Source of the DNA: Comamonadaceae bacterium
GTDB lineage: Bacteria > Pseudomonadota > Gammaproteobacteria > Burkholderiales > Burkholderiaceae_C
DNA length: 35,467 nucleotides
NCBI GenBank assembly: GCA_947464665.1
Contig: CANHXV010000002.1
Span: 1 to 35,467 of the forward strand
Direction of reading: 5' to 3'
The position numbers and the translations under genes are program-made. Shown piece after piece: positions 1-9,285 of this stretch. Under the pieces are notes generated by a model. The model did not search any database, was not told the DNA's origin, and saw only the letters and a list, made by a program, of their open reading frames with translations. Numbering within the stretch: position 1 is the first letter of the stretch; every line of letters begins with the position of its first letter.

Positions 1-1
1 A

Positions 2-1606
2 ACCTTCGTGGGCCAATCGGTTGACTCAGAACTCTCTGGCAACATGATTGACATTTGCCCCGTAGGCGCTCTCACCAGCAAGCCATTTCGCTACAGCGCC
101 CGCACTTGGGAATTGTCTCGTCGCAAATCGATTGCTCCGCACGATTCATCGGGCGCCAACTTGGTGGTGCAAGTTAAAAACAACGAAGTGCTTCGTGTGG
201 TGCCTTTGGAAAACGAAGAAGTCAACGAGTGCTGGATTGCCGACCGTGATCGCTTCTCCTACGAAGCCTTGAACAGTGCCGACCGTCTGCGCGCCCCCTT
301 GATCAAACAGGGTGGTGAGTGGAAAGAAGTCGATTGGCAGACCGCTTTGGAATACGTGGCGAATGGACTTAATCAAATCAGCAAAGACCACGGTGCAAGC
401 AGCATTGGCGCTTTGGTCAGCCCGCACAGCACACTTGAAGAGTTGCATTTGGCAAGCACCTTGGTTCGCTCCTTGGGTTCCGACAACATTGACCATCGTT
501 TGCGCAATGCCGAATTTGTGAAGTCTGAAGGCGTGCGGTACTTGGGTACTTCCATCGCAAGCTTGACCCAACTTCAGCGCGTGTTGGTGGTGGGGAGCAA
601 TCTGCGCAAAGACCATCCCTTGTTTGCACAGCGCATTCGTCAAGCACAACGCAATGGTGCGCAAGTCAACGCCATCACTTCAAAGGCTTTGTTGCATGTA
701 ACCGATGCTTGGGCTATGCCTTTGGCGCATGTCGATTTGCAAGAAGCCAGTGCTTGGGCGCAAAGCTTGGCCAATGTGGCGGCGGCCGTTGCGGCAGAGA
801 AGGGCGTGACAGCGCCGGCTCAAGGTCAAGCAACGCCTGAGGCACAAGCTATCGCCAAGTCACTTTTGGGCGGCGACCGCAAAGCTGTTCTGTTGGGTAA
901 CGCAGCTGCTCACCACGCCAACGCATCGAGTTTGCTCAATTTGGCAAAGTGGATTGCAGAACAAACGGGCGCAACTTATGGTTACCTCACAGAAGCTGCC
1001 AACACAGTGGGAGCGCAATGGGCCAAAGCAGAGCCACAGACTGGTGGCTTGAATGCGGCGCAGATGCTGGCTGGCGGATTGAAAGCGGTTTTGCTTCTGA
1101 ATACAGAGCCTGTTGAAGACTCTGCAGCCGGTGTCAAAGCAGTGGCTGCCTTGGCAACCATGCAAATGGTTGTCACCCTCAGTCCATTCAAAACCAACAT
1201 GGCTTTCTCGGACGTGTTGTTGCCAATTGCACCCTTCACGGAAACTTCTGGCAGTTTCGTCAATGCAGAAGGGCGATTGCAAAGCTTTCATGCGGTGGTC
1301 AAACCCTTGGCCGAAACCCGCCCGGCTTGGAAAGTGTTGCGTGTGTTGGCCAACATGCTGGGATTGCCCCAGTTGGCTTTCGAAACATCGCAAGATGTGT
1401 TGAAACAAATTACTGATGTGCCTTTGAATTTGAGCAACGAATGCCGCTCTGAAGTTCGATTGGATGGCAATGCCGACACGCCTTGCGTGGCGTCAATTTA
1501 TCAGCTCGACAGTTTGGTGCGCCGCTCACCTTCTTTACAGCTTACGGCTGATGCCCGAAATGCGGTTCCAAATCGAATGTCTGCTCCTGAAGGAGTACGC
1601 GCATGA
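2..1606 (+). CDS. nuoG: NADH-quinone oxidoreductase subunit G (3' part)
   Basis: This is the C-terminal part of the large iron-sulfur subunit of complex I, in the peripheral arm facing the cytoplasm. The reading frame is open from base 2, so the gene begins upstream of the window. The visible part starts inside the iron-sulfur region: the CPVGALTSK segment (visible residues 19-27) carries the last cysteine of a 4Fe-4S site. The molybdopterin-oxidoreductase-like domain follows, and no molybdenum cofactor is expected in this family. The stop overlaps the nuoH start in an ATGA arrangement, which suggests translational coupling. The 2Fe-2S and other cluster ligands expected at the N-terminus lie outside the window. 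Identity is secure from sequence and from the following nuoH-nuoN order. Confidence 0.96.
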   Translation, partial: TFVGQSVDSELSGNMIDICPVGALTSKPFRYSARTWELSRRKSIAPHDSSGANLVVQVKNNEVLRVVPLENEEVNECWIADRDRFSYEALNSADRLRAPLIKQGGEWKEVDWQTALEYVANGLNQISKDHGASSIGALVSPHSTLEELHLASTLVRSLGSDNIDHRLRNAEFVKSEGVRYLGTSIASLTQLQRVLVVGSNLRKDHPLFAQRIRQAQRNGAQVNAITSKALLHVTDAWAMPLAHVDLQEASAWAQSLANVAAAVAAEKGVTAPAQGQATPEAQAIAKSLLGGDRKAVLLGNAAAHHANASSLLNLAKWIAEQTGATYGYLTEAANTVGAQWAKAEPQTGGLNAAQMLAGGLKAVLLLNTEPVEDSAAGVKAVAALATMQMVVTLSPFKTNMAFSDVLLPIAPFTETSGSFVNAEGRLQSFHAVVKPLAETRPAWKVLRVLANMLGLPQLAFETSQDVLKQITDVPLNLSNECRSEVRLDGNADTPCVASIYQLDSLVRRSPSLQLTADARNAVPNRMSAPEGVRA

Positions 1607-2685
1607 TCGACGCTCTTTACAATAGCGGCTTAAATGCCATCTCTGCTGGTTGGTGGGCCACCATGGTTTGGCCTGTGTTGTGGATTCTGATCAAAATTGT
1701 GTGTGTCTTGGCACCCCTCATGGGCGCTGTGGCTTACCTCACTTTGTGGGAGCGCAAACTGTTGGGCTTCATGCAAGTCCGCTTGGGACCTAACCGCGTG
1801 GGCCCTTTCGGTTTGTTGCAGCCTATCGCCGACGCATTGAAGCTGCTTACCAAAGAAATCATTACGCCATCCGCTGTGGCGCCTGGCTTGTTTCGCTTGG
1901 GCCCTATCATGGCCATCATGCCGGCATTGGCTGCATGGGTTGCCATTCCGTTTGGACCTGAAGTGGCACTTACCAACTTGAATGCCGGTCTTTTGTTGGT
2001 GATGGCCATTACCTCCATTGAGGTATATGGCGTCATCATTGCGGGTTGGGCCTCGAATTCCAAGTACGCGTTCTTGGGTGCCTTGCGCGCCTCTGCGCAA
2101 ATGGTGAGCTACGAAATTGCCATGGGCTTTTGCTTTGTGGTGGTCATCATGGTCACTGGCAGCATGAATCTCACTGAAATTGTGCTGACACAGGGCAAAG
2201 GCGAAATGGCCAGCCTGGGCCTGAACTTCTTGTCTTGGAACTGGCTGCCTTTGTTCCCTATTTTCATGGTCTACCTGATTTCGGGTGTGGCTGAAACTAA
2301 CCGTCACCCCTTCGACGTGGTTGAAGGTGAAGCCGAAATTGTGGCGGGTCACATGGTGGAGTACTCCGGCATGGGCTTTGCCATCTTTTTCTTGGCCGAA
2401 TACGCCAGCATGTGGTTGGTGTCTATTTTGGCCGTGATCATGTTCTTGGGCGGCTGGATGTCACCCATCGACAGTGCATTGTTCAACTTCATTCCAGGTT
2501 GGATTTGGTTGGGTATCAAGACCTTCTTCGTCGTGTCTATGTTCATTTGGATTCGCGCCACATTCCCGCGTTTCCGTTATGACCAGATCATGCGTTTGGG
2601 TTGGAAGATTTTCATTCCAGTCACCTTGGTGTGGCTGTTGATTGTGGGCGCTTGGTTGCATTCGCCTTGGAACATTTGGAAATAA
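1603..2685 (+). CDS. nuoH: NADH-quinone oxidoreductase subunit H
   Basis: Membrane subunit of complex I that contributes most of the quinone-binding chamber and links the peripheral arm to the proton-pumping arm. The 360-residue length is normal for the family. The signature ERKLLGFMQVRLGPNRVG lies at about residues 50-67, and the second conserved loop (ETNRHPFD, then VEGEAEIVAG and VEYSGM) at about 232-255, between multiple hydrophobic helices. The start ATG overlaps the nuoG stop (ATGA). The gene sits 12 bases before nuoI in the canonical nuo order. Confidence 0.97.
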   Translation: MIDALYNSGLNAISAGWWATMVWPVLWILIKIVCVLAPLMGAVAYLTLWERKLLGFMQVRLGPNRVGPFGLLQPIADALKLLTKEIITPSAVAPGLFRLGPIMAIMPALAAWVAIPFGPEVALTNLNAGLLLVMAITSIEVYGVIIAGWASNSKYAFLGALRASAQMVSYEIAMGFCFVVVIMVTGSMNLTEIVLTQGKGEMASLGLNFLSWNWLPLFPIFMVYLISGVAETNRHPFDVVEGEAEIVAGHMVEYSGMGFAIFFLAEYASMWLVSILAVIMFLGGWMSPIDSALFNFIPGWIWLGIKTFFVVSMFIWIRATFPRFRYDQIMRLGWKIFIPVTLVWLLIVGAWLHSPWNIWK

Positions 2686-2697
2686 CCGGGTTAAGAC

Positions 2698-3207
2698 ATG
2701 TCTACAGTGGCTGTATCCAACTTTTCGTTCAAAGATTTTCTCAAGAGCTTCATGCTGTTTGAGTTGGTCAAAGGCATGGCTTTGACGGGGCGCTACGCTT
2801 TTCGTCGCAAAGTCACCCTTCAATTCCCCGAAGAGAAGACACCTTTGTCTCCGCGCTTCAGGGGTTTACACGCTTTGCGCCGCTATGAAAACGGCGAAGA
2901 GCGCTGCATTGCTTGCAAGCTATGTGAGGCTGTTTGCCCTGCCATGGCCATCACCATTGAGTCTGATGTGCGTGCGGACGGCTCACGCCGCACCACCCGT
3001 TATGACATCGATTTAACGAAGTGCATCTTCTGCGGTTTTTGCGAAGAAAGTTGCCCCGTCGATTCCATTGTAGAAACCTCTATCTTGGAATACCACGGCG
3101 AGAAACGCGGCGATTTGCACTACACCAAAGAGATGCTGTTGGCCGTGGGTGATCGTTACGAAAAAGACATTTCAGCTGCCAAAGCGGCTGATGCCAAATA
3201 CCGTTGA
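2698..3207 (+). CDS. nuoI: NADH-quinone oxidoreductase subunit I
   Basis: Ferredoxin-like subunit that carries clusters N6a and N6b and passes electrons towards N2 and quinone. It shows two complete 4Fe-4S motifs: Cys70, Cys73, Cys76 and Cys80 (CIACKLCEAVCP), and Cys109, Cys112, Cys115 and Cys119 (CIFCGFCEESCP). The N-terminal roughly 30 residues are amphipathic, as expected for docking to the membrane arm. The 169-residue length is typical of the betaproteobacterial form. A 35-base gap separates it from nuoJ; no hairpin or separate promoter is obvious there. Confidence 0.97.
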   Translation: MSTVAVSNFSFKDFLKSFMLFELVKGMALTGRYAFRRKVTLQFPEEKTPLSPRFRGLHALRRYENGEERCIACKLCEAVCPAMAITIESDVRADGSRRTTRYDIDLTKCIFCGFCEESCPVDSIVETSILEYHGEKRGDLHYTKEMLLAVGDRYEKDISAAKAADAKYR

Positions 3208-3242
3208 TCGGTTGATTTATAAAAACTAACAAGCGACAACCC

Positions 3243-3908
3243 ATGGACGTCAAAACTGGTTTCTTTTATCTCTTCTCGGTGGTGCTTTTGTTTGCATCCT
3301 TCCGAGTTGTGACTGCGCGCAACCCGGTGCATGCTGTGTTGTTTCTCATGTTGGCTTTTTCACAGGCTTCAGGTCTGTGGCTCATGCTTCAAGCCGAATT
3401 TTTGGCCATGGTCTTGGTCTTGGTTTATTTGGGCGCGGTCATGGTACTGTTCTTGTTTGTGGTCATGATGCTTGACCTTAACCTAGACACTTTGCGCAAA
3501 GGTTTCTGGAAACACTTTCCTCTGGCGGCTTCTTTAGGCGCCTTGATTGCGCTTGAAATGGCTGCTGTGCTCATCAGCGGTTTTAGAGCATCTGAGGCCC
3601 CCAAAGCGGCCGCTGTGGTGGGTCAAATTGGCCCGCAAATTTCCAACAGCAAGGCGTTGGGTATCTTGCTGTACACCGAATACCTGATGCCGATTCAAGT
3701 GGCCGCTGCTATTTTGTTGGTGGCCATGATTGCAGCCATTGCGCTGACACTGCGTCAACGGAAAGACAGCAAAGCCATCAGTGCTTCCGAACAAGTGCAT
3801 GTCCGTGCCAGTGATCGTTTGGTTCTTGTGAAGATGGATGCCGTGAAGGTGGGCGAGGCGCCAAAAGCGCCAGTTGAAGCAGATGCCGCCAAGGAGACTA
3901 AATCATGA
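3243..3908 (+). CDS. nuoJ: NADH-quinone oxidoreductase subunit J
   Basis: Small hydrophobic membrane-arm subunit. Five hydrophobic segments are visible, including the conserved LVYLGAVMVLFLFVVMMLDL stretch (third helix, about residues 60-80), the region where the pi-bulge helix of this subunit lies in known structures. The last 50 or so residues are hydrophilic, rich in Ala, Lys and Glu, and extend past the usual core, giving 221 residues. The stop overlaps the nuoK start as ATGA, consistent with coupled synthesis of two subunits that pack together. Confidence 0.95.
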   Translation: MDVKTGFFYLFSVVLLFASFRVVTARNPVHAVLFLMLAFSQASGLWLMLQAEFLAMVLVLVYLGAVMVLFLFVVMMLDLNLDTLRKGFWKHFPLAASLGALIALEMAAVLISGFRASEAPKAAAVVGQIGPQISNSKALGILLYTEYLMPIQVAAAILLVAMIAAIALTLRQRKDSKAISASEQVHVRASDRLVLVKMDAVKVGEAPKAPVEADAAKETKS

Positions 3909-4213
3909 CTTTGACACTGGGACACTATTTGTCACTTGGCGCCATGTTGTTTGCATTGTCAGTCATTGGCATTTTCTTGAATCGAAAGAATCTGATTGTG
4001 CTTTTGATGGCCATTGAGCTCATGCTCTTGGCTGTCAATATGAATTTTGTGGCTTTCTCTCACTACTTGGGTGACATGCACGGACAAGTGTTCGTGTTCT
4101 TCATCTTGACAGTGGCAGCTGCCGAGTCCGCCATCGGTCTGGCCATTTTGGTGCTCTTGTTCCGCAACATGAACAGCATCAATGTGGATGAACTTGATTC
4201 GCTCAAGGGCTAA
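3905..4213 (+). CDS. nuoK: NADH-quinone oxidoreductase subunit K
   Basis: Three-helix MrpC-like subunit of the proton-transfer chain. The 102-residue length and the helix pattern match the family. Two buried acidic residues known to matter for proton transfer are present: Glu38 in AIELMLLAVN and Glu74 in AAAESAIGLA. It begins inside the nuoJ stop (4-base overlap) and is followed by nuoL after 14 bases. Confidence 0.96.
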   Translation: MTLTLGHYLSLGAMLFALSVIGIFLNRKNLIVLLMAIELMLLAVNMNFVAFSHYLGDMHGQVFVFFILTVAAAESAIGLAILVLLFRNMNSINVDELDSLKG

Positions 4214-4227
4214 GAGGTTAAAAAAAC

Positions 4228-6243
4228 ATGAGTCAAACCCTCAACGCTTCTACGCTGCTTGCCGTGCCAATGGCGCCTTTAGTGGGCGCTGTTCTGGCAG
4301 GTATTTTCGGTACGCAATTTGGCGGTAACTGGATAGGTCGACGCCTAACGCATTCCATCACCATTTTGGGCGTGCTCATTGCTTTCATATTGTCAGCCTC
4401 TACTTTGAAAAGCGTGGCCATGGATGGCGCTCGCTTCAATGAAACCCTCTACACCTGGATGACCGTGGGCGGTCTCAGTATGGAGGTGGGCTTCATGGTC
4501 GATGGCCTCACGGCCATGATGATGTGCGTTGTCACTTTTGTCTCGCTCATGGTTCACATCTACACCATTGGTTACATGGAAGAAGATGAAGGCTACAACC
4601 GTTTCTTTGCTTACATCTCTTTGTTCACTTTCTCCATGCTGATGCTTGTCATGAGCAACAACATGTTGCAGCTTTTCTTTGGATGGGAAGCGGTTGGTTT
4701 GGTGTCTTACTTGCTCATTGGTTTCTGGTTCAACAAACCCACCGCCATTTTTGCCAACATGAAAGCCTTCTTGGTGAACCGAGTCGGTGATTTTGGATTC
4801 ATCTTGGGCATTGGGCTCATTGCCGCTTACACGGGCACCCTGAATTACACAGAGGCATTTGCCAAAGCATCTGACCTCAGTGCCCTGACATTGCCTGGCA
4901 CTTCTTGGATGTTGGTCACTGTCATTTGCATTTGCTTGTTCATTGGTGCGATGGGCAAGTCGGCGCAGTTCCCTTTGCATGTGTGGTTGCCAGACTCCAT
5001 GGAAGGCCCTACCCCCATTTCTGCTTTGATTCACGCCGCTACCATGGTCACGGCCGGTATTTTCATGGTGGCCCGCATGTCACCTTTGTTCGAGTTGTCT
5101 GAAACGGCCTTGAACTTCATCATGATCATTGGTGCCATTACAGCCTTGTTCATGGGCTTCTTGGGCATTATTCAGAACGATATTAAGCGCGTGGTGGCTT
5201 ATTCCACTTTGTCTCAATTGGGTTACATGACAGTGGCTTTGGGTGCCTCCGCCTATTCAGTGGCGGTGTTCCACCTCATGACGCACGCTTTCTTCAAAGC
5301 CTTGCTGTTCTTAGGCGCTGGCTCGGTCATCATGGGCTTGCACCACAACCAAGACATTCGTTACATGGGTGGCGTGCGCAAGTACATGCCCATCACGTGG
5401 ATCACCTCATTGCTGGGTTCTTTGGCGTTGATTGGTACGCCACTCTTTTCAGGTTTCTACTCCAAAGACAGCATCATTGAAGCCGTGCACGAAAGTCACT
5501 TGGCTGCTGCAGGCTTCGCCAACTTTGCCGTGCTGGCCGGCGTGTTTGTCACAGCTTTTTATTCATTCCGCATGTATTTCTTGGTTTTCCATGGCAAAGA
5601 ACGCTACGACCAGAATCCCGATGCGCATCACGGTCATCATGGCGATGACCACGACACCCACAGCCCTCACGAGTCACCTTGGGTGGTTACAGTGCCTTTG
5701 ATTTTGTTGGCGATTCCGTCTGTTGTCATTGGTTACATGACCATCACGCCCATGCTGTTTGGCGAATTTTTCAAAGATGCCATCTTCATCGATGCTGAAA
5801 AGCATGCCGGCATGAAGGTATTGGCTGAGGCTTTCCATGGCCCCGTGGCCATGGCTTTGCATGCCGTCACAACGGCACCATTCTGGCTTGCATTGGCGGG
5901 TGTGGTGGTGTCTTGGTACATGTACCTGATTAATCCTGCAGTGCCTGCCGCCATTGGTCGTGCCTTGCGTCCGTTGGTGGTTCTTCTAGAGAACAAGTAC
6001 TACATGGACTGGATCAATGAAAACATTTTGGCTCGCGGTGCACGCGCCCTTGGCAATGGTCTTTGGAAAGTCGGCGACCGCACCTTGATCGATGGCCTGC
6101 TGGTCAATGGTTCTTGGAAGCTTGTGGGCAGGGTCTCTAACTGGACGCGTAAGTTGCAAACGGGTTATCTGTACCACTATGCCTTGGTCATGATCTTGGG
6201 TATCTTTTTGCTAATGACGTACTTCGTCTGGCTCAACAAATAA
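4228..6243 (+). CDS. nuoL: NADH-quinone oxidoreductase subunit L
   Basis: Distal antiporter-like subunit of complex I, with the long lateral helix expected at the C-terminus. The 671-residue length is normal for betaproteobacteria. Visible hallmarks include NNMLQLFFGWEAVGLVSY with the channel glutamate, GKSAQFPLHVWLPDSMEGPTP with channel lysine and histidine, and IIQNDIKRVVAYSTLSQLGYM. A histidine- and aspartate-rich loop lies at about residues 463-485 between late helices. A clear purine-rich stretch precedes the ATG. nuoM follows 12 bases later. Confidence 0.97.
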   Translation: MSQTLNASTLLAVPMAPLVGAVLAGIFGTQFGGNWIGRRLTHSITILGVLIAFILSASTLKSVAMDGARFNETLYTWMTVGGLSMEVGFMVDGLTAMMMCVVTFVSLMVHIYTIGYMEEDEGYNRFFAYISLFTFSMLMLVMSNNMLQLFFGWEAVGLVSYLLIGFWFNKPTAIFANMKAFLVNRVGDFGFILGIGLIAAYTGTLNYTEAFAKASDLSALTLPGTSWMLVTVICICLFIGAMGKSAQFPLHVWLPDSMEGPTPISALIHAATMVTAGIFMVARMSPLFELSETALNFIMIIGAITALFMGFLGIIQNDIKRVVAYSTLSQLGYMTVALGASAYSVAVFHLMTHAFFKALLFLGAGSVIMGLHHNQDIRYMGGVRKYMPITWITSLLGSLALIGTPLFSGFYSKDSIIEAVHESHLAAAGFANFAVLAGVFVTAFYSFRMYFLVFHGKERYDQNPDAHHGHHGDDHDTHSPHESPWVVTVPLILLAIPSVVIGYMTITPMLFGEFFKDAIFIDAEKHAGMKVLAEAFHGPVAMALHAVTTAPFWLALAGVVVSWYMYLINPAVPAAIGRALRPLVVLLENKYYMDWINENILARGARALGNGLWKVGDRTLIDGLLVNGSWKLVGRVSNWTRKLQTGYLYHYALVMILGIFLLMTYFVWLNK

Positions 6244-6255
6244 GGAAGTCACAAA

Positions 6256-7731
6256 ATGGGAATGTTGAGCCTTGCCATTTGGACGCCTATCGCGTTCGGC
6301 ATTGTTTTGTTGGCCTTGGGCCGGGATGAACAAGCGCAATCTGTGCGCTGGTTGTCATTGGTCGGTGCCATTGTGAGTTTCTTGGTCACGCTGCCTTTGT
6401 ATACGGGTTTCAAGCTTGATACCGCTGACATGCAGTTTGTTGAGAAATCCTCTTGGATTGAGCGTTTCAACGTCAATTACCACTTGGGTGTTGATGGTAT
6501 CTCTTTGTGGTTTGTCATTTTGACGGCCTTCATCAATGTGATTGTGATCATTGCAGGATGGGAAGTCATTACACGCAAAGTTAACCAATACATGGCAGCT
6601 TTCTTAATTCTGTCTGGCTTGATGATTGGCGTGTTCTCTGCTTTAGATGGCTTGTTGTTCTATGTGTTCTTTGAAGCCACGCTTATTCCGATGTATTTGA
6701 TCATCGGTATCTGGGGCGGCCCCAACAAGATTTATGCCGCCTTCAAGTTTTTCTTGTACACCTTGCTTGGTTCATTGCTCACCCTCATTGCCTTGATCTT
6801 TTTGTACATCCATTCGGGTGGCAGTTTCGACATCGCTACATGGCATGAGTTGCCACTGTCTGCTACCGCGCAGAACTTCTTGTTCTTTGCATTCTTTGCA
6901 GCCTTTGCTGTCAAAGTGCCGATGTGGCCAGTTCATACTTGGCTACCTGATGTGCACGTTGAAGCGCCTACGGGTGGCTCTGCGGTGCTGGCGGCCATCA
7001 TGTTGAAACTGGGTGCCTATGGTTTCTTGCGATTCTCCATGCCCATTGCGCCCGATGCGGCGCACGAGTGGGGCACCCTCATGATTGTGTTGTCCTTGGT
7101 GGCCGTGATCTATGTGGGCTTAGTGGCCATGGTCCAGCAAGATATGAAAAAACTGGTGGCTTATTCATCCGTGGCGCACATGGGCTTCGTTACCCTGGGG
7201 TTCTTCATCTTTAACCCGCTAGGCATGTCAGGTGGCTTGGTGCAAATGATCGCGCACGGTTTTGTTTCAGCGGCCATGTTCTTGTCAATTGGCGTGCTGT
7301 ATGACCGTGTTCACTCGCGAGAAATTGCAAGCTACGGCGGTGTGGTGAATACCATGCCAAAGTTCGCAGCTTTTGCTTTGCTGTTCTCAATGGCCAACTG
7401 CGGATTGCCAGGCACCGCAGGATTTGTAGGTGAGTGGATGGTCATTTTGGGTGCAGTCCAATTTGATTTCGTGGTGGGCCTGTTGGCGGCCTCTGCCTTG
7501 ATCTTTGGCGCTGCTTACACCCTGTGGATGTTCAAGCGCGTTTACTTGGGTCCTGTCACCAACGACGATGTCAAAGAACTCACAGACATCAATGCGCGTG
7601 AGTTCACAGTCATGGCTTTACTGGCCATTGCGGTGCTTTACATGGGCTTGTACCCCAAGCCGTTCACCGATGTGATGGAAGTCTCTGTGGCCAATTTGTT
7701 GGAGCATGTGGCTGCTTCCAAATTGCCTTGA
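6256..7731 (+). CDS. nuoM: NADH-quinone oxidoreductase subunit M
   Basis: Antiporter-like proton-pumping subunit of the complex I membrane arm. Recognised from the VDGISLWFVILTAF segment, FFEATLIPMYLIIGIWGG with the conserved channel glutamate, FAVKVPMWPVHTWLPDVHVE with the channel lysine, and the MVQQDMKKLVAYSSVAHMGF helix. The 491-residue length is typical. The start follows a purine-rich stretch in the short nuoL-nuoM spacer. A 42-base gap leads to nuoN; it holds an AGAGAGA-like ribosome-binding stretch and no evident terminator. Confidence 0.97.
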   Translation: MGMLSLAIWTPIAFGIVLLALGRDEQAQSVRWLSLVGAIVSFLVTLPLYTGFKLDTADMQFVEKSSWIERFNVNYHLGVDGISLWFVILTAFINVIVIIAGWEVITRKVNQYMAAFLILSGLMIGVFSALDGLLFYVFFEATLIPMYLIIGIWGGPNKIYAAFKFFLYTLLGSLLTLIALIFLYIHSGGSFDIATWHELPLSATAQNFLFFAFFAAFAVKVPMWPVHTWLPDVHVEAPTGGSAVLAAIMLKLGAYGFLRFSMPIAPDAAHEWGTLMIVLSLVAVIYVGLVAMVQQDMKKLVAYSSVAHMGFVTLGFFIFNPLGMSGGLVQMIAHGFVSAAMFLSIGVLYDRVHSREIASYGGVVNTMPKFAAFALLFSMANCGLPGTAGFVGEWMVILGAVQFDFVVGLLAASALIFGAAYTLWMFKRVYLGPVTNDDVKELTDINAREFTVMALLAIAVLYMGLYPKPFTDVMEVSVANLLEHVAASKLP

Positions 7732-7773
7732 TCGCTTGTGATCAGCTGAAACTTTAAGATAGAGAGAATAGAC

Positions 7774-9261
7774 ATGATTGACTCAACCAGCTGGATGACG
7801 ATTTACCCGGAAATCGTTTTGCTGGTCATGGCCTGCGTGATTGCGCTGGTTGACCTGCTGGTCACAAGCCCTAAGCGCACTGTGACTTATGTTTTAAGTT
7901 TGGTGTCCCTGTGTGGGGTGGCTTTGTTGCATGCCTTCTACGCTGATTCCGGGCACACGCTTTATGGTTTTGGTCGTTTGGTGGTCAGTGATCCCATGGG
8001 CCATTGGCTTAAGTGTTTCGCCACCATCGCTGTCATGGTGACCTTGGTGTATGCACGTCCCTATGCGGCCGATCGCGACATGCTGCGCGGGGGTGAAATT
8101 TTCAGCCTGTCGGTGTTTGCCTTGCTTGGCATGAGCATCATGATTTCTGGTCAAAACTTTTTGGTTTTGTACCTCGGCCTTGAGTTGCTCACTTTGTCTA
8201 GCTATGCCTTGGTGGCCTTGCGCCGCGACAACATGCAGGCCACAGAGGCCGCCATGAAGTATTTCGTGCTGGGTGCCATGGCTTCTGGCTTTTTGTTGTA
8301 TGGCATGTCCATGCTCTATGGCGCTACAGGTTCTTTGGACTTGGCCACCGTTTTCAAAGTGATTGCCAGCGGTCAAGTAAAACACCAAGTTTTGGTGTTT
8401 GGTTTGGTGTTCGTGGTGGCTGGCTTGGCATTCAAATTGGGTGTTGTGCCTTTCCACATGTGGGTGCCCGATGTATACCAAGGTGCGCCTACGGTGGCAA
8501 CCCTCATGATTGCCGGCGCGCCTAAATTGGCGGCCTTTGCCATCGTCATTCGTTTGTTGGTGGAGGGCTTGTTGCCTATGGCCATTGACTGGCAGCAAAT
8601 GTTGGCTCTGTTGGCCATTGCCTCGTTGTTGGTCGGTAACTTGGCGGCCATTGCCCAAACAAACCTCAAGCGCATGTTGGCCTATTCCACCATCGCGCAA
8701 ATGGGTTTTGTCTTGATCGGCTTGATGTCGGGCGTGGTCAGTGGCAATGCGGCCATGGGCGCCAATGCCTACAGCTCTGCCATGTTCTATGTCGTGGGTT
8801 ATGTCCTCACAACATTGGCAACATTTGGCATCATCTTGCTGTTGGCCCGACAAGGTTTTGAAAGTGAAGAGATTACAGATCTGGCTGGCTTGAACAACCG
8901 CAGTCCTTTGTATGCAGGCGTCATGGCCATCTGCATGTTCTCCTTGGCAGGCATTCCGCCCATGGTGGGTTTCTACGCCAAGCTTTCTGTGTTGCAGGCC
9001 TTGATCGCCTCTGGCCATACGGCCGACATTGCATTGGCAGTATTTGCAGTGGCCATGTCGCTCATTGGCGCTTTCTACTATTTGCGCGTTGTGAAGGTCA
9101 TGTACTTTGATGAAGCCGTCACAGCCACCACAGTCACCGCCGACATGGATGTTCGTCTTGTGTTGTCGTTGAATGGCTTGTTGGTCTTGGTCTTGGGCAT
9201 TGTGCCTGGCGCCTTGATGTCACTGTGCGCCCGCTCAGTGGCTCAGATGCTGGCCAATTGA
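7774..9261 (+). CDS. nuoN: NADH-quinone oxidoreductase subunit N
   Basis: Third antiporter-like subunit of complex I and the last nuo gene in the operon. Hallmarks are FLVLYLGLELLTLSSYALVA with the channel glutamate, AFKLGVVPFHMWVPDVYQGA with lysine and histidine of the proton path, and IAQTNLKRMLAYSTIAQMGF. The 495-residue length is normal. Long antisense reading frames inside it are coding shadows. The nuo operon appears to continue into the DUF1178 gene 24 bases downstream. Confidence 0.97.
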   Translation: MIDSTSWMTIYPEIVLLVMACVIALVDLLVTSPKRTVTYVLSLVSLCGVALLHAFYADSGHTLYGFGRLVVSDPMGHWLKCFATIAVMVTLVYARPYAADRDMLRGGEIFSLSVFALLGMSIMISGQNFLVLYLGLELLTLSSYALVALRRDNMQATEAAMKYFVLGAMASGFLLYGMSMLYGATGSLDLATVFKVIASGQVKHQVLVFGLVFVVAGLAFKLGVVPFHMWVPDVYQGAPTVATLMIAGAPKLAAFAIVIRLLVEGLLPMAIDWQQMLALLAIASLLVGNLAAIAQTNLKRMLAYSTIAQMGFVLIGLMSGVVSGNAAMGANAYSSAMFYVVGYVLTTLATFGIILLLARQGFESEEITDLAGLNNRSPLYAGVMAICMFSLAGIPPMVGFYAKLSVLQALIASGHTADIALAVFAVAMSLIGAFYYLRVVKVMYFDEAVTATTVTADMDVRLVLSLNGLLVLVLGIVPGALMSLCARSVAQMLAN

Positions 9262-9285
9262 GTATGGCCGCTCTGTAGGACTCGC

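Noticed and set aside
7894..9018. A 374-codon open frame on the minus strand inside nuoN
   Set aside because: It is antisense to a clear complex I subunit, its translation is full of His/Gln/Gly runs typical of antisense shadow frames, and it has no recognisable domain.
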